Assembly (NCBI RefSeq): GCF_914767665.1
Contig: NC_059501.1
Coordinates: 4,280,501 to 4,344,500 of the forward strand
Length of the DNA: 64,000 bases
Origin: Harmonia axyridis
Taxonomy: Eukaryota; Arthropoda; Insecta; Coleoptera; Coccinellidae
Direction of reading: 5' to 3'
Within the stretch, counting starts at the first letter, position 1. Each line of letters begins with the position of its first letter. The notes under the pieces were generated by a model, which worked only from the letters and a program-made list of their open reading frames with translations, had not been told where the DNA came from and searched no databases. The translations under genes were made by a program, and so were the position numbers. This document shows positions 10,848 through 22,315 of this stretch, one piece after another.

Positions 10848-12287
10848 TTGGGGTTTGAGACAATGATCTTTCTCCGTAAAATATTTTCAGTATAACTTCT
10901 GGTTATACTGGGAACTCACTACTATATATAATAATAATAATGTGTATTCATTCCGAAATACAAAAAATAATACACATAAATAATGCCTTAATTAATAAAT
11001 GGATAAATCTCACACAAAATATGACACTTGTGGGTGGGTTGTAATTTAAATTGACAATAATTCCATGGACAGGCAAACACTCAACTAAATAAACTTATTT
11101 CTCCTCGTGAATGTATCCCAAAAGGACTTAGGTTTGCCCTTGATCCAGGTTTTAACTCTTTTATTGAACGTTCTGTTATTTCTTGTTACCTTGAAATCTT
11201 CTGAAACTTGATTATAAAGGAGAGGTCTGAGATATATGAATGATCTTTGTGCAACTGTGCAACTGTTTATTGTCGGTAATTAAAGATGTTTTCCTCTTAT
11301 TTACATACAGGGTGTTTCATTGGGAAACGGAAATACTTCACAGGTGCATAGGTGACACCAAGGGGGTTCTGGAGATACCCTATTTATTGGGTCTTACTGT
11401 CTTCGTAGCCGAGAGGGTGTTTTATGAATTTTGCATGTTTCTTTCTGAGGCCATATCAAACGAACCACTTGGTAGATTTTCTTCATATTTGGCAAATTTG
11501 TTCCTAATTGAGAGCCCAAACGTATCATGCAATAACCGCCTTGAAAATTCAGGTTCGAGTTAACAAAAAATTATGAATCGTTTGAATCCTCGAAACAACA
11601 CCCTGTACATCGGAATCTTGAAAATCTGTTTTAATATTCGGAAACACCACTAAAAACTAAACTGAGACGTTACAAAGTAATGTTGAAATAATTATGGATT
11701 CAATATTTTTGATAATTCATTGTTAAAAGTCACTTCAAACCACTTTCAGGAATCCAAGTTCTTAAAAACTTCACTTTTACGTTGAAAATTTGTGCAGTAA
11801 AACTGTCTGCGCGAAAATTTGAAGTACACATCTCAGTTTAGTTTTTAGTGGTGTTTCCGAATATTAAAACAGATTTTCAAAATTCCGATGTACAGGGTGT
11901 TGTTTCGAGGATTCAAACGATTCATAATTTTTTGTTACATTTGGACTTTCAATTAGGAACATATTTGCCAAATATGAAGAAAATATACCGGATGGTTCGT
12001 TTGATATGGCCTCAGAAAGAAACGGGAAAAATTCATAAACCACCCTGTATCTCGGCTACGAAGACAGTAAGACCCAATAAATAGGGTATCTCCATAACCG
12101 CCTTGGTGCCCCCTATGCACCTGAGAAGTATTTCCGTTTCCCAATGAAACACCCTGTATAATTATTTGGAGGTATCCCTAGATTGTGCCATTTGAAATAA
12201 GAAAGTAGTAGTTTTTTTCCGATATAACCACAAGTGTTAGAGGTCTGAAAATATTTCAGGTAGAAAGATCTTTGTCTCAAACCCCAA
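10848..12287. mobile_element. Candidate TIR element TTGGGGTTTGAGAC containing a hairpin
   Basis: TTGGGGTTTGAGACAATGATC at 10848 is matched in inverted orientation by the sequence ending GTCTCAAACCCCAA at 12287, both flanked by TA (10846-10847 and 12288-12289). Similarity extends imperfectly for about 80-90 bp inward. The interior outside the nested hairpin (10930-11307 and 12157-12200) has no recognisable coding. Non-autonomous; family unknown. Confidence 0.6.
11308..12156. mobile_element. Long palindromic MITE (CAGGGTGTTTCATTGGG)
   Basis: Both ends read CAGGGTGTTTCATTGGGAAACG inward, with TA flanks at 11306-11307 and 12157-12158. The arms are about 370 bp and the central unpaired part about 150 bp. 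Within each arm lies a second internal CAGGGTG-like motif (ACCCTGTACATCGGAAT at 11600 and its inverse near 11886), as if a hairpin had landed in a hairpin. No transposase sequence is visible. Confidence 0.85.
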
Positions 12288-12812
12288 TATGATAACATCA
12301 ACTTGTTTTTCAGAAGATAAGTTATGTTTGTATACATACCTGGAAAATGTGGTTGAGAACTAGTTCAATACAGCGTTAAAGCCATTACAATCCATTAAAG
12401 CATTATTTATTGATTATTGAAGAGATCAAAGTATTTGCTATGCTCATCTGATGTCGCATTGAATTTTTAATTCCTATCCTTCCATTTCATTGATAAATCA
12501 GGAAAATATACCAGAAACATGTCTTCTTTGCTTCTATCGTGCCAAAAAAAATGAGTATTATATTCTTCATATAATAATATCCTTAGATTTCTGTCTTCTG
12601 ACGTATTGAACTTTTGGTTATTTTATGAGTATAATCAATAATTTCAGGTGGAGTATTCTGAATTTCCAGATAAAATTCGCTTGAACCATCCATTTTTGTT
12701 CAGTTTCAACGCTAAATATTGAATTATGTAATTCACAAATGAATATGACGTTTTGAAGACTGCACTTAATATGACAATCAAGTCGGATCATAGATAGATT
12801 TTATTCTCTGTG
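12288..12812. other. Unassigned AT-rich spacer
   Basis: No recognisable coding or element ends. Confidence 0.55.
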
Positions 12813-13170
12813 TTATCGAAATATACTTTCTCTAATTCTGTGGTTATTCCGTTCATTCTTCCACATCTTGTAGAACAAAATCGTGCGAGAATATATCAGA
12901 AACGCACAGTTTTCATGGTTATATTTTATTATTCTATGTTGGCACTCCGAATTTTCCGCCACGGCTTTATCTGTCAATTCATCAATGTGCCTTAAAGAAA
13001 TCAGTTCTGCCAACCAACATTTTTCAATGCAAAAATCACTAAATTATATTTATGGCAATATTTCATCAATTTCAATGAAAATGCAATGAATTAGAGAAAA
13101 TAATGTATAATACTCGTTCAGAAGGCTCATTTTACCACTCGTTCATTCCAAAACTCGCCACTTCGTATTA
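12813..13170 (-). repeat. Dispersed repeat R, copy 1 (inverse of copy at 63 kb)
   Basis: About 350 bp that recur in opposite orientation at about 63040-63394. Shared parts, read on the minus strand here: the half-hairpin ACTCGCCACTTCG, a TTTTCTCTAATTCATTGCATTTT block, and a 43-codon frame (from 13013 down) containing TDKAVAE and KYNHENC that is also open in the other copy. Function unknown. Confidence 0.7.
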
Positions 13171-13253
13171 TAAATAACTATTCCATAACAATCGATGGAA
13201 TGAAATTCAGTCAAAATGCTTACGAAACCAGGTGTTGTAGAAAATGATCACTA

Positions 13254-14080
13254 AAGGATGTCCCAAAATTAACGCAAGATTTAAATTGAATAGAAAACAT
13301 ATTTTTTAGTCTTTTGATTGTGATTTTTTTATTGAGAATCATAAAGTTCATAGGATATGGTTATTTATGGAATAACTTATCGTGCAATTGGCCTCCACGA
13401 CTTTGCATACAGATACGCACTCGTTTGCCGAAATTTTCTATGACCATTCTGCATAGATGTGGCTGAATTTTGTTGATGCAATGTTGAATTTCCTTCTTTA
13501 ATGCACTTGCTGTTGTTGGCTTGTTGACATAGAGCTGTGATTTCAAATGACCTCATAAAAATAAATCTAATGGTGTTAAATCACACGATCTAGGGGACCA
13601 ATTCTGATCACAGAAACGAGAGAGTACACGACATGAAAATGTCTTGTGCAGTTATCAAAGCGTTTCACAGGCGGTATGACATGTGGCACCGTCTTGTTCA
13701 AACCACATTTAAGCCACATCAATATCATCAAATTTCGGCAAAAAGAACTGTGTTATCATATCGAGTACCTGTCACTGCTTGACCAGCCTCATTTTAAAAA
13801 AAGTGTGGTCCAATTATGCCTGCAGCCCAAAAGGCACACCAAACAGTGACACGTTCTGGATGCATTTGTTCTCAGAACACCAAATTAGGCAATTTTGGCG
13901 ATTAACAAACTCATTATTTTTGAAATATTGTTTAATAATGAAGACAAGCTGTTCTGTCGTGTAGGGCTCCATTTTTACTAACCCTTTACTGTCAGCAGTC
14001 GATTTTTTTTTAGAGTTGTCAACACTTCACTGCATAAATGGCGGCAAATTTAAATCTTGCGTTACATTTGGGACACACTT
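13254..14080 (-). mobile_element. Second DD41D-like mariner remnant (family C)
   Basis: The TIRs read AAGGATGTCCCAAAATTAACG (13254) and, inverted, AAGTGTGTCCCAAATGTAACG (ending 14080), with TA at 13252-13253 and 14081-14082. On the minus strand the coding starts MEPYTTEQLVFIIKQYFKNNE (about 13972) and jumps straight to VNRQNCLIW, so the HTH core and first Asp are deleted. It then keeps FEQDGATCHT (second Asp) and RSCDLTPLD (third Asp), again 41 residues apart, with several stops. The last 61 codons (13361-13546) are open. Distinct from family A. Confidence 0.82.
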
Positions 14081-14082
14081 TA

Positions 14083-14687
14083 AATATCGAGTAATGGAAT
14101 TTTAACACTTTGTGATCGAATTTGAAATAAGAAGAGCTATATTCTACAGAAGTTGTGACGAAAGTAATTTATATTATGTTGGAGATCTCTTGTATTAGTT
14201 ACTAGCAGACTTAATGAACTTTAATTCATAATCTGTGGTAATCTCAGAGAACTATAGAACGTTTCAAGTTTCAAATCGTGAATAGTATTTTATTCTAAGA
14301 TGAAAGAGAATCCTGGATTCTGCGTTACCCACAGATTCAAATATTCATTATCAAAAAAATTCCTTTTTTTTTCTGGTACCGCCCCCTGATTATTTTTTCC
14401 TGTCTTCCATTTATCCAGGAGAATTATCGTGTTATAAAAGACTGCATAAAAAACCAACATCTCATCTCTCCTCGATTACCTAGGCATCCCTCTGAACGTG
14501 GATTAAAAATACATCAAGGAGCTGTTCAAACAGCTCAGCTGGTTTTGCTGGATTTAAATACGTCTTTACTGATTCTAATCGACATCTGAGATGAATTCCA
14601 CTCCTGTTTTTCCCATCAAATAGTGGGTACATCTTTGAAACGAACATGAAACATTTTCGTCAAAAAATACAGATTTCTCCGATGGGA
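14083..14687. other. Unassigned spacer
   Basis: Nothing recognisable on either strand. Confidence 0.5.
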
Positions 14688-15532
14688 TATTTCATTTTGA
14701 AAAGCCCGCTACTTTGGCATCTGTCAATTTTGAAGCTGTCATCTTTTGACATTTGACAGGTAAACACTACGTCATTGCTAAATATGGAACGACACATTTA
14801 AATTGTTAAAATTTACTACAAAATGGTGATAATGTTGCAGAGTTAGAAAAACTAAAGCACTTTTGGGTCGTCTTGAAGCACCTTCTCGACCTGCACTAGT
14901 GGAAATGGTAGACAAATTTGAACTGCTGGTACAATTAAGTGATCTGAAGAATCGAAACCATGTGCGTTGCTCAAATACAATTGAGAATATTGCTGGGTTA
15001 ATCTTTAGTTTAACGCCCCCTCCCCTATTTTGATAATATTTCGTATAGTGATTCGTTATGATGTTTTGTTGTTGTGTTGACGAAAACCCAGGATTGTAGA
15101 TTTCTCGTCGAGCTTGGGAATTCCACAAACGACATTGCATATTTGCGATTTTGATTAAATACTGAGGTCTTAAGGCTTTCACAGTTCAGTTAACACAAGA
15201 ACTGAAGACGGTCGATTACCAGCAACGTCGTATATTCACTGATTGCATTCTTAGAATGCATGCAAAAATTCATCTTCAGTGATGAGGCCCATTTCCATCA
15301 CAAAGGCTACGTTAATCAGAAGAATTGTCGCATTTGGGACTCGAAAAAATCCATGAATAATTGTTGAAAAGCCTCTCCATCATCAACGTGTCACTTTTTG
15401 GTGTGATTTTTGTGCTGGTGGTGTGATTGGATCATGCTTATTCGAAAAAGAAGCTGGTGCAACTGTTACTGTCAATGGATTGCGCTACCGAGCAATGATT
15501 AATGGTTTTTATGGGTGTAATTGAAATATATG
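14688..15532 (+). mobile_element. Old mariner family B, 5' part
   Basis: It begins TTTCATTTTGAAAAGCC and has the start ATGGAACGACAC at 14782. The reading resembles the N-terminus of a DD41D-type transposase (IVKIYY, then LLGRLEAPSRPALVEMVDKF across frames). After an unrelated or degenerate stretch, PGL-ISRRAWEF and VQLTQELKTVDYQQRRIF follow (about 15090-15235), then FSDEAHFHHKGYVNQKNCRIW (about 15279-15340) with the first Asp, and GLRYRAMINGF (to 15512). Many stops and frameshifts. It is split here by copy A3; the rest is at 16473-16790. Confidence 0.75.
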
Positions 15533-16470
15533 AAGGATGTTTTTTTAGAGCTATAGAACTTTAAATTGCAATAAAACAACGATGGATTATTCGATTGACA
15601 TGAATTTTATTTATCCGCAAGATAATCTTGTGGCATTACATTTTAAATATGATTTCTGGCAGATGACCGCCACGGCTGGCTCGGATGTAGTCCAATCTGG
15701 ACGTCCAATTTTCGATGACTTTTTCCAACATTTGTGGCCGTATATCGGCAATAACACGGCGAATGTGGTCTTCCAAATGGTCAAGGGTTTGTGGCTTATC
15801 CGCATAGACCAATGACTTTACATATCCCCATAGAAAGTAGTCTAGAGGATTTAAATCACAAGATCTTGGAGGCCAATTCACAGGTCCAAAACGTGAAATT
15901 AGGCGGTCACCAAACGTGTCTTTCAATGAATCGATTGAGGCACGAGCTGTGTGACATGTTGCGCCGTCTTGTTGGAACCACAGCTCCTAGACATCATGGT
16001 TGCTCAATTCAGGAATGAAAATTTAGTAATCATGGCTCTATACCGATCACCATTGACTGTAACGTTCTGGCCATCATCGTTTTTGAAGAAGTACGGACCA
16101 ATGATTTCACCAGCCCATAAAGTGCACCAAACAGTCAGTTTTTCTGGATGTAACGGTGTTTCGACATACACTTGAGGATTAGCTTCACTCCAAATGCGGC
16201 AGTTTTGTTTGTTGACGTAGCCATTCAACCAGATGTGCGCTTCATCGCTAAACAAAATAAAATGGACGTAGTGCGCGATACGTATTCCGCACAGAACCAT
16301 TATTTTCGAAATAAAATTACACTATTTGCAAGCGTTGTTCAGGCGTGAGTCCATTCATGATGAATTGCCAAACCAAACTGAGAGTAAATCATTTGACAGC
16401 TGTTAAATCGGTCGTCATCTTGAACAGTAATGCCAACTTAAAGTTATAGACCTCGAAAAAAAACACCCGT
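15533..16470 (-). mobile_element. Family A DD41D mariner, copy A3, inserted in family B element
   Basis: Both ends are present: AAGGATGTTTTTTTTAGAGC (15533) and ...AACACCCGT (16470), with TA at 16471-16472; the left TA has decayed to TG. Frames 15636-15926 (C-terminal part with CDLNPLDYFLWG) and 16004-16300 (FSDEAHIWLNGYVNK) are separated by a one-base loss near 16020. The standard deletion junction is at 16250-16272. It sits between the two halves of the older family B transposase. Confidence 0.9.
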
Positions 16471-16472
16471 TA

Positions 16473-16790
16473 GTTTCTTCATCAGTTAGTATATTAATGT
16501 GTACAACGTTTATTTTCGACAAGATAGTTCTACGTGCCACAAAGCAATCGAACAATCGCAGATTTGCAAGAAAAAGTTCCTGGACGTGTTAATTCTCGAA
16601 GAGGTAACCACAATTGGCAAAGGAGATCTTGTGATTTAACACCTTCAGACTTTTGAGCCATGTGAAAGAAAAGGTTTATGTCAATGCTCCACAATCGATT
16701 CAAAACCTGAAAGATGGAATTCATGAAGTTATCGAGGACATATAGCCGCAAATGTGCGGTATTTTTCGTTGTTCAATCGAAAAGTAATTA
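16473..16790 (+). mobile_element. Old mariner family B, 3' part
   Basis: Continues the coding from 15532 after a gap. Across frames it reads FPGRVNSRRGNHNWQRRSCDLTPSDF (about 16577-16655; third Asp retained), then KVYVNAPQSIQNLKDGIHEVIEDI with a stop, PQMCG. The region with the second Asp (QQDGATCH) is missing at the breakpoint. Confidence 0.72.
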
Positions 16791-17231
16791 GAGTGTCCCT
16801 TAATTACTATCACATTTCATCTGGGTCATAGACATCTAATCAGCTCAATAAGAAACCAATAAAAAAATTAGATCGACCTCGAACAGTTATTGATTGAAAG
16901 GGAATGAAACGACTCGTAGATGTAGAAATAAATCTTCATGAAAATCGAGAGGACTCAACGTTGTTATGAATTAGGACAAAGAATTAGGTCACATTTCATC
17001 GAGATCGAGAGGAATCTGTATCGGATTTGCTCGCGTGTTCCGAAATTTGCATAACTGATTGGGTCACGTGGTGTTGGTTCGCAAAAAGGCCGACTTGTTT
17101 CGATGTCGCTGTTGACGAGTCGATAACACTACTTCTTGTAGAGAATATTTTAAAAAGTATGAGGTACTGACCTTTTGTTGTCAGTTTATTTATGCTTGTT
17201 TGATTCATGTTCATGGAAACAAGAGTAAATA
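16791..17231. other. Unassigned spacer
   Basis: No supported feature. Confidence 0.5.
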
Positions 17232-17233
17232 TA

Positions 17234-17833
17234 CAGGGTGTTTCCTAAACATGCGGCAAAAATTCAGGGGGTTGTTCCTTGGACTATTCTAAGAATATTT
17301 TGTCCTTTGATGATTTTTGAAAAACCTCTTTGTTTCGAAGATACAGGGCGAACAACATTTTTCATATTTTCAAAATTAATAATAGTTTAAATAAAAATGC
17401 GTACCGCACTGTGTTTACTAAGTAGGTACAGTTTATTTTTAAATTTGTTTAACAACATTCCAATTACTAAAAACGGCCAGTTTTTTGACTAAAAATTGCT
17501 AATACATCACAAAACGAATTCAAATGAAAACCGTGTTTAATCTGTATTCCTTTACCATCTGCACTTATCAATTTTTAGTCAAAAAACTGGCCGTTTTTAG
17601 TAATTGGAATGTTGTTAAACAAATTTAAAAATAAATTGTACCTACTTAGTAAACACAGTGCGGTACGCATTTTTATTTAAACTATTATTAATTTTAAAAA
17701 TATGAAAAATGTTGTTCGCCCTGTATCTTCGAAACAAAGAGGTTTTTCAAAAATCATCAAAGGACAAAATATTCTTAGAATAGTCCAAGGAACAACCCCC
17801 TGAATTTTTGCCGCATGTTTAGGAAACACCCTG
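17234..17833. mobile_element. Near-perfect hairpin MITE (CAGGGTGTTTCCTAAAC)
   Basis: TA-flanked (17232-17233 and 17834-17835). The two arms are about 265 bp each and almost identical as inverted repeats, separated by a ~70-bp loop (about 17500-17565). The outer ~150 bp of each arm are the same family as the ends of the element at 5089-5713, so this is a fold-back version lacking any transposase remnant. Confidence 0.92.
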
Positions 17834-17837
17834 TATA

Positions 17838-18215
17838 ATGAGTGGCGAATTCCATCAGTACGCCACACGGAAGAGAAATGATGAAATGAAATTGAATGAT
17901 CTATGCATACCATACCACAGAATAAAACAAGCACAGAAGGCCACAAACTATTTGGCGATCAAATTGTACAACCATCTCCCAGACGAGATCAAATTCTGCA
18001 GATGTTATGGAAAACGCCTGAAGTACGTTCTGATCTCCAAGTGTTATTACTCTGTTGGTGAATATCTGTCAGACGAATTCAAGTGAAATAATTATTAAAT
18101 TTTTTTTTTTTAAATATACTATTCTGTTAGTTTCACTATTTTTTTCTTTTCATTGACTATTAATTGTTACCTATCGTTTTGTAATGATTTGTTAAATAAA
18201 TTTGATTTTGATTTG
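17838..18215 (+). mobile_element. 3' end of a non-LTR retrotransposon (RTE-like)
   Basis: The frame 17838-18086 reads FHQYATRKRNDEM, IPYHRIKQAQKATNYLAIK and LYNHLPDEIKF, ending in a Phe/Tyr-rich tail YYSVGEYLSDEFK. This is the pattern of the C-terminal tail after the reverse transcriptase domain in many insect non-LTR elements. A short 3' UTR ends in TTTGATTTTGATTTGA-like short repeats (about 18197-18215). Only the tail survives, as expected from 5' truncation. The clade is uncertain. Confidence 0.65.
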
Positions 18216-18833
18216 AGATATTATTTTCGAGGGAATAATGAACCAATTATTTTGGAATTCTTCATCGCGGTGTTTGAAACAGGGTGATTTACTTTTGGGT
18301 TCTCATTTTAACTGGGGATTTTTTCAGGGAAAATTAATTTTGGCACATTCATCTTCTTACGATTTTAGGATGAGGAATATCTTTTGAGAGTTCTTAAACA
18401 AAATAACTCTCGAATAAAACACCAAGAAATTTGAAAGGACTAAGCAACGCATAAAGAGGAAAATTGCCTTTCGGTAAATTTACTCGATTTTTTATATGTT
18501 GTAGACCTCATGTTACTGATCAAATGTCTTCATGGCATCACGGCTCTTATTTCAACCTTCAAAATTATATAGGGTACTACATAAACTTTTCTAAAATTTC
18601 AAATGGCTATTGTGAAGAAGAAACTTTACCTAATATACAGGGTGTATCACGGTCGATGGTACATTAGACGTTTACGGAGAACGGAAAGCTAGAATTCACT
18701 GAAAATTTGGTTTCTTAAACAAGAACAACCGCTCTATCGATCTGAAATATTTTCAGTGCTGTAGTGTACACTTATATCAAAGTGTAGTAAGTAGGTACTT
18801 TGTCACACCCAGTATATTATTGCATCATTATAT
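18216..18833. other. Unassigned spacer with one MITE-like end
   Basis: A single TATACAGGGTGTATCACGG at about 18634 resembles a hairpin-element end, but no partner end was found. Otherwise nothing. Confidence 0.45.
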
Positions 18834-18835
18834 AT

Positions 18836-19764
18836 AGTGTGTTTTTTTTTTCGAGTTATATAACTTAAAGTTGGCATTACTATTCAAGATGTCGACTGAT
18901 TCAACAGCTGTTAGGTGATTTATTTTCAGTTTGGTTTGGCAATTCATCATGAATAGACTCACGCCTGAACAACTCTTGCAAATAGTGCAATTTTATTTCA
19001 AAAATAATGGTTCTGTGCGTAATACGTATCGCGCACTACGTCCATTAGCGATGAAGCGCACTTCTGGTTGAATGGCTACGTCAACAAACAAAACTGCCGC
19101 ATTTGGATTGAAGCTAATTCTCAAGTGTATGTCGAAACACCGTTACATCCAGAAAAACTGACTGTTTGGTGCGCTTTATGGGCTGGTGGAATCATTGGTC
19201 CGTACTTCTTCAAAAACGATGATGGCCAGAACGTTACAGTTGATGGTGATCGGTATAGAGCCATGATTACTAACTTTTTCATTCCAGAATTGAACAACCA
19301 AGATGTCCAGGAGCTGTGGTTCCAACAAGACGGCGCAACATGTCACACAGCTCGTGCCACAATCGATTTATTGAAAGACACGTTTGGTGACCGCCTAATT
19401 TCACGTTTTGTACCTGTGAATTGGCCTCCAAGATCTTGTGATTTAACACCGCTAGACTACTTTCTGTGGGCTGTGTAAAGTCATTGGTCTATGCGGATAA
19501 GCCACAAACCCTTGACCATTTGGAAGACAACCTTCGCAGTGTTATTGCCGATATACGGCCACAAATGTTGGAAAAAGTCATCGAAAATTGGACGTCCAGA
19601 TTGGACTACATCCGAGCCAGCCGTGGCGGTCATATGCCAGAAATCATATTCAAGATGTAATGCCACAAGATTATCTTGCGGATAAATAAAATTCATGTCA
19701 ATCGAATAATCCATCGTTGTTTCATTACAATTCAAAGTTCTATAGCTCTAAAAAAAACACCCTT
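18836..19764 (+). mobile_element. Family A DD41D mariner, copy A4
   Basis: 5' end TAGTGTGTTTTTTTTTTCGAG (18836), 3' end ...AAACACCCTT (19764), TA at 18834-18835 and 19765-19766. The original start region encodes MSTDSTA (about 18889) and NRLTPEQLLQIVQFYF. At the junction (19041-19053) about 10 bp of the usual junction sequence are missing, so this copy has a variant of the common deletion. The frame 19068-19478 covers NKQNCRIW through CDLTPLDYFLW with all but the first Asp, then a one-base loss shifts to 19466-19660, which ends MPEIIFKM. Confidence 0.9.
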
Positions 19765-19766
19765 TA

Positions 19767-21230
19767 GCTTTTTTGATGACAATTTCATCAATATCCCATA
19801 ATTCCCATACCTTGGGTATAAACTCAACGGTTCATGAGTGGCGACGAGGAATTCCATTTATTTGACTATTTCAACAGAAAAAGTTTTTTTCGAAAGAAAC
19901 TTTTTTCATTTTTGATTCTACAAATACAAACTATCATAAGATTGTTTGCGGTTTGGACCAAAAATGTGCAGGGTGTGCATCATAAGATCATGAAGTTGGA
20001 CAACTCAAATTTATCAAAACACCAGATTTTCAAATTAGATCCTATATTTTTTATTAGTTTAGTCAATTCTACGTATAGAAATACTTAAACATACCCCAAA
20101 CCTAAAATGAATACTTCAAGAGTTATCAAGGAAGAACTTTAAATGAGGAAAAACCGCAAATTCTAACAGTGTGTAGTAGTCTTTGACCTGAACTCTACCG
20201 ATTCAAGAAAAAATCTTTCGTACTTAGTTCAACATAAAAACAAATGTATGCCCCAACAATGTAGATGCCATATAAAATTTTCACTCACCCTCAGCGTCCA
20301 ACTGCACAAAACTAGGACCGCATTGCCGATAAACCAAAAAACGAAAAAAAAATCCAACCGAACCAAATCGTATCGGATGGATGAAACAAATGAACTAATC
20401 CTCGGTTCGGCAGCAACAAGAAAGACCCTGGCAGCGATTTAGTAATCAATCTATTTGAAATCTATTAGGCTCATCGTTGGTATTTGTGTAAACGACACTA
20501 CCATATTTTCATACATCTGGAGAACTAATTTAAATTGCTCATGAATATCCGAAGCGTTAGCCTATTCCACAATTGGTACGCGTGGTATGCGTTGCAGAGG
20601 CGTCGATAACTCTGATACATCAAGTGACGATGGGTAAAAGAACACCCAGTAATAATGACACTATTTTCAACATCTCAACGAATTTTTAAGTTATTTCTTT
20701 GAATAAAGATAGAAAATGTTCAAAAAAATTGAGACAACATCTAAACCACAGGGCGTTTTGAATAAAAGCTTATTTTTCATTCTTTTTGTTCACCCCTGTA
20801 TACAGGGAGATTTATTGGAAAATGGGCGGGAGCTAAGGGTAGATAGAAAACACAGAGGCGAGTAAGAATAACCTATATTTGAAGGGTCTATAATCTAGTC
20901 TATAGTAATAATGATAGGTAAAAGTAAGAAAAACACAATTATTTTCAACATTTTTACTCTCTGTTTCGGTTTTTGTTAAACCATCCATATATTGAACACT
21001 CTATGGTAGCTTTCATCACCAAAAAAAAACTAGTCATAGTCTTTATAATCAGTTTTTTATTGGTTTTGTCAATTTCTTCAAGTACTCATAACTTCCGAAC
21101 CCCCTTATATATTTTCATGATCTTTGCTACGTTTATTCTATGTAACAACTACTTCATATAGACATAACAACTGAATTTTTTTTTCAGGTCCAGCCTAGGA
21201 ATTGATAAATAAGATTCAACTGAAACAACA
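19767..21230. other. Unassigned spacer
   Basis: AT-rich. Isolated CAGGG motifs at 19973 and 20801 do not pair convincingly. Open frames at 19834-20088, 20248-20442 and 20973-21161 look non-coding: biased composition and no motif. Confidence 0.45.
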
Positions 21231-21232
21231 CA

Positions 21233-21960
21233 CCCTGTATTTAAAAATTTCTTAAATTTGATAGGATATTCGAATAACGGAGAAAAAACTAAAGGGAGCA
21301 AAGTATTTCTCGAACTTCAGCTTGCGATTTGAATACCCAATAAATCTAGTCAAACCTGAATATTCAGACAACACAGTAACCAAAATTTCAAACAAACCCA
21401 ATTTCATTTGGAATTTATTTATTTTACCAAAATTGAATTTTTTGGGTCACAAAATTGAAACATAACGAAATGTAGATATTTGCAGAGGTCTTTTTCTGAA
21501 GTAATCTTTTATTATTTCAATTAGTGAGAATCAACTGTATTTTTCGAATATCTAATTTTAAAAATAAACAATGAAATGAGTTCTGAAAAACATAACATCT
21601 CAATGAAAAACCATAATGCTATAAAAACGCCTTCGAAACAGAAAAAAACTCACAAAAATCGCTCAAAATGGCCACCATTCTGCTCAATGCATTTCTGTGC
21701 TCATTAAATAGACAAGTTATTGATTTTCTAATCATTTATTGATTATTTTTCAATTTGTTGCAAGCGTCCTGGATTCTCTGAAGAAGATAAATTTTATCGT
21801 TTATTAGTGTCAAGCAAACGTCTGATTTTAAGTAACCCCAAACAAAATAATTGACAGGAATCAAATCGGGGCTCCTTGCAGGCCAGTTATGACTTCCACT
21901 CCTGCCCATCCAACGATTCGGATAAGGAACCTTACCTATTAACAAAGCAGTGATTTTATT
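21233..21960 (-). mobile_element. Decayed Tc1/mariner fragment
   Basis: The inverted end CAGGGTGTGTTGTTTCAGTTG lies at 21218-21238. The minus-strand frame 21736-21945 reads NRWMGRSGSHNWPARSPDLIPVNYFVWGYLKS, the block around the third catalytic residue, with the expected Asp replaced by Asn (PVNYF). A downstream segment near 21690 reads IEQNGGHF-like residues in another frame, the usual C-terminal end of such transposases. The upstream part is missing. Confidence 0.65.
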
Positions 21961-22313
21961 TTGAGAATCACAGTGATATTTCGCTTACAGACAGAGCATT
22001 ATAATACCTACTACTATTAGAGGCCTGAAAGTTGGTTCTATTCTGTGATCTTCTGAGTCTGTAATATTGCACACGTATATTAAATTTGTTTCAAGTGTCG
22101 TGACTATGAATATCTCCACTCAATTGTTGCAGATGAGCATCAGCGACGGAAACAATAACCTGGGTTTAATGGATTCAGTCCTTACTTGATGGAAGTTCAT
22201 TATAGATAAAATAATAGATCAAAGATTAGTCGAAATTACTTCGTCTCATTATTTTATCAATATCCTTTGTATTCATCTATATTAGGTAAAGTTTAAAAAT
22301 TTTACCAAACGTA
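21961..22313. other. Unassigned spacer
   Basis: No supported feature. Confidence 0.5.
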
Positions 22314-22315
22314 TA

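Noticed and set aside
20801..21238. TA-CAGGG ... CCCTG-TA as one more hairpin element
   Set aside because: The two ends share only the terminal pentamer and the arms do not pair; the right end belongs to a transposase fragment.
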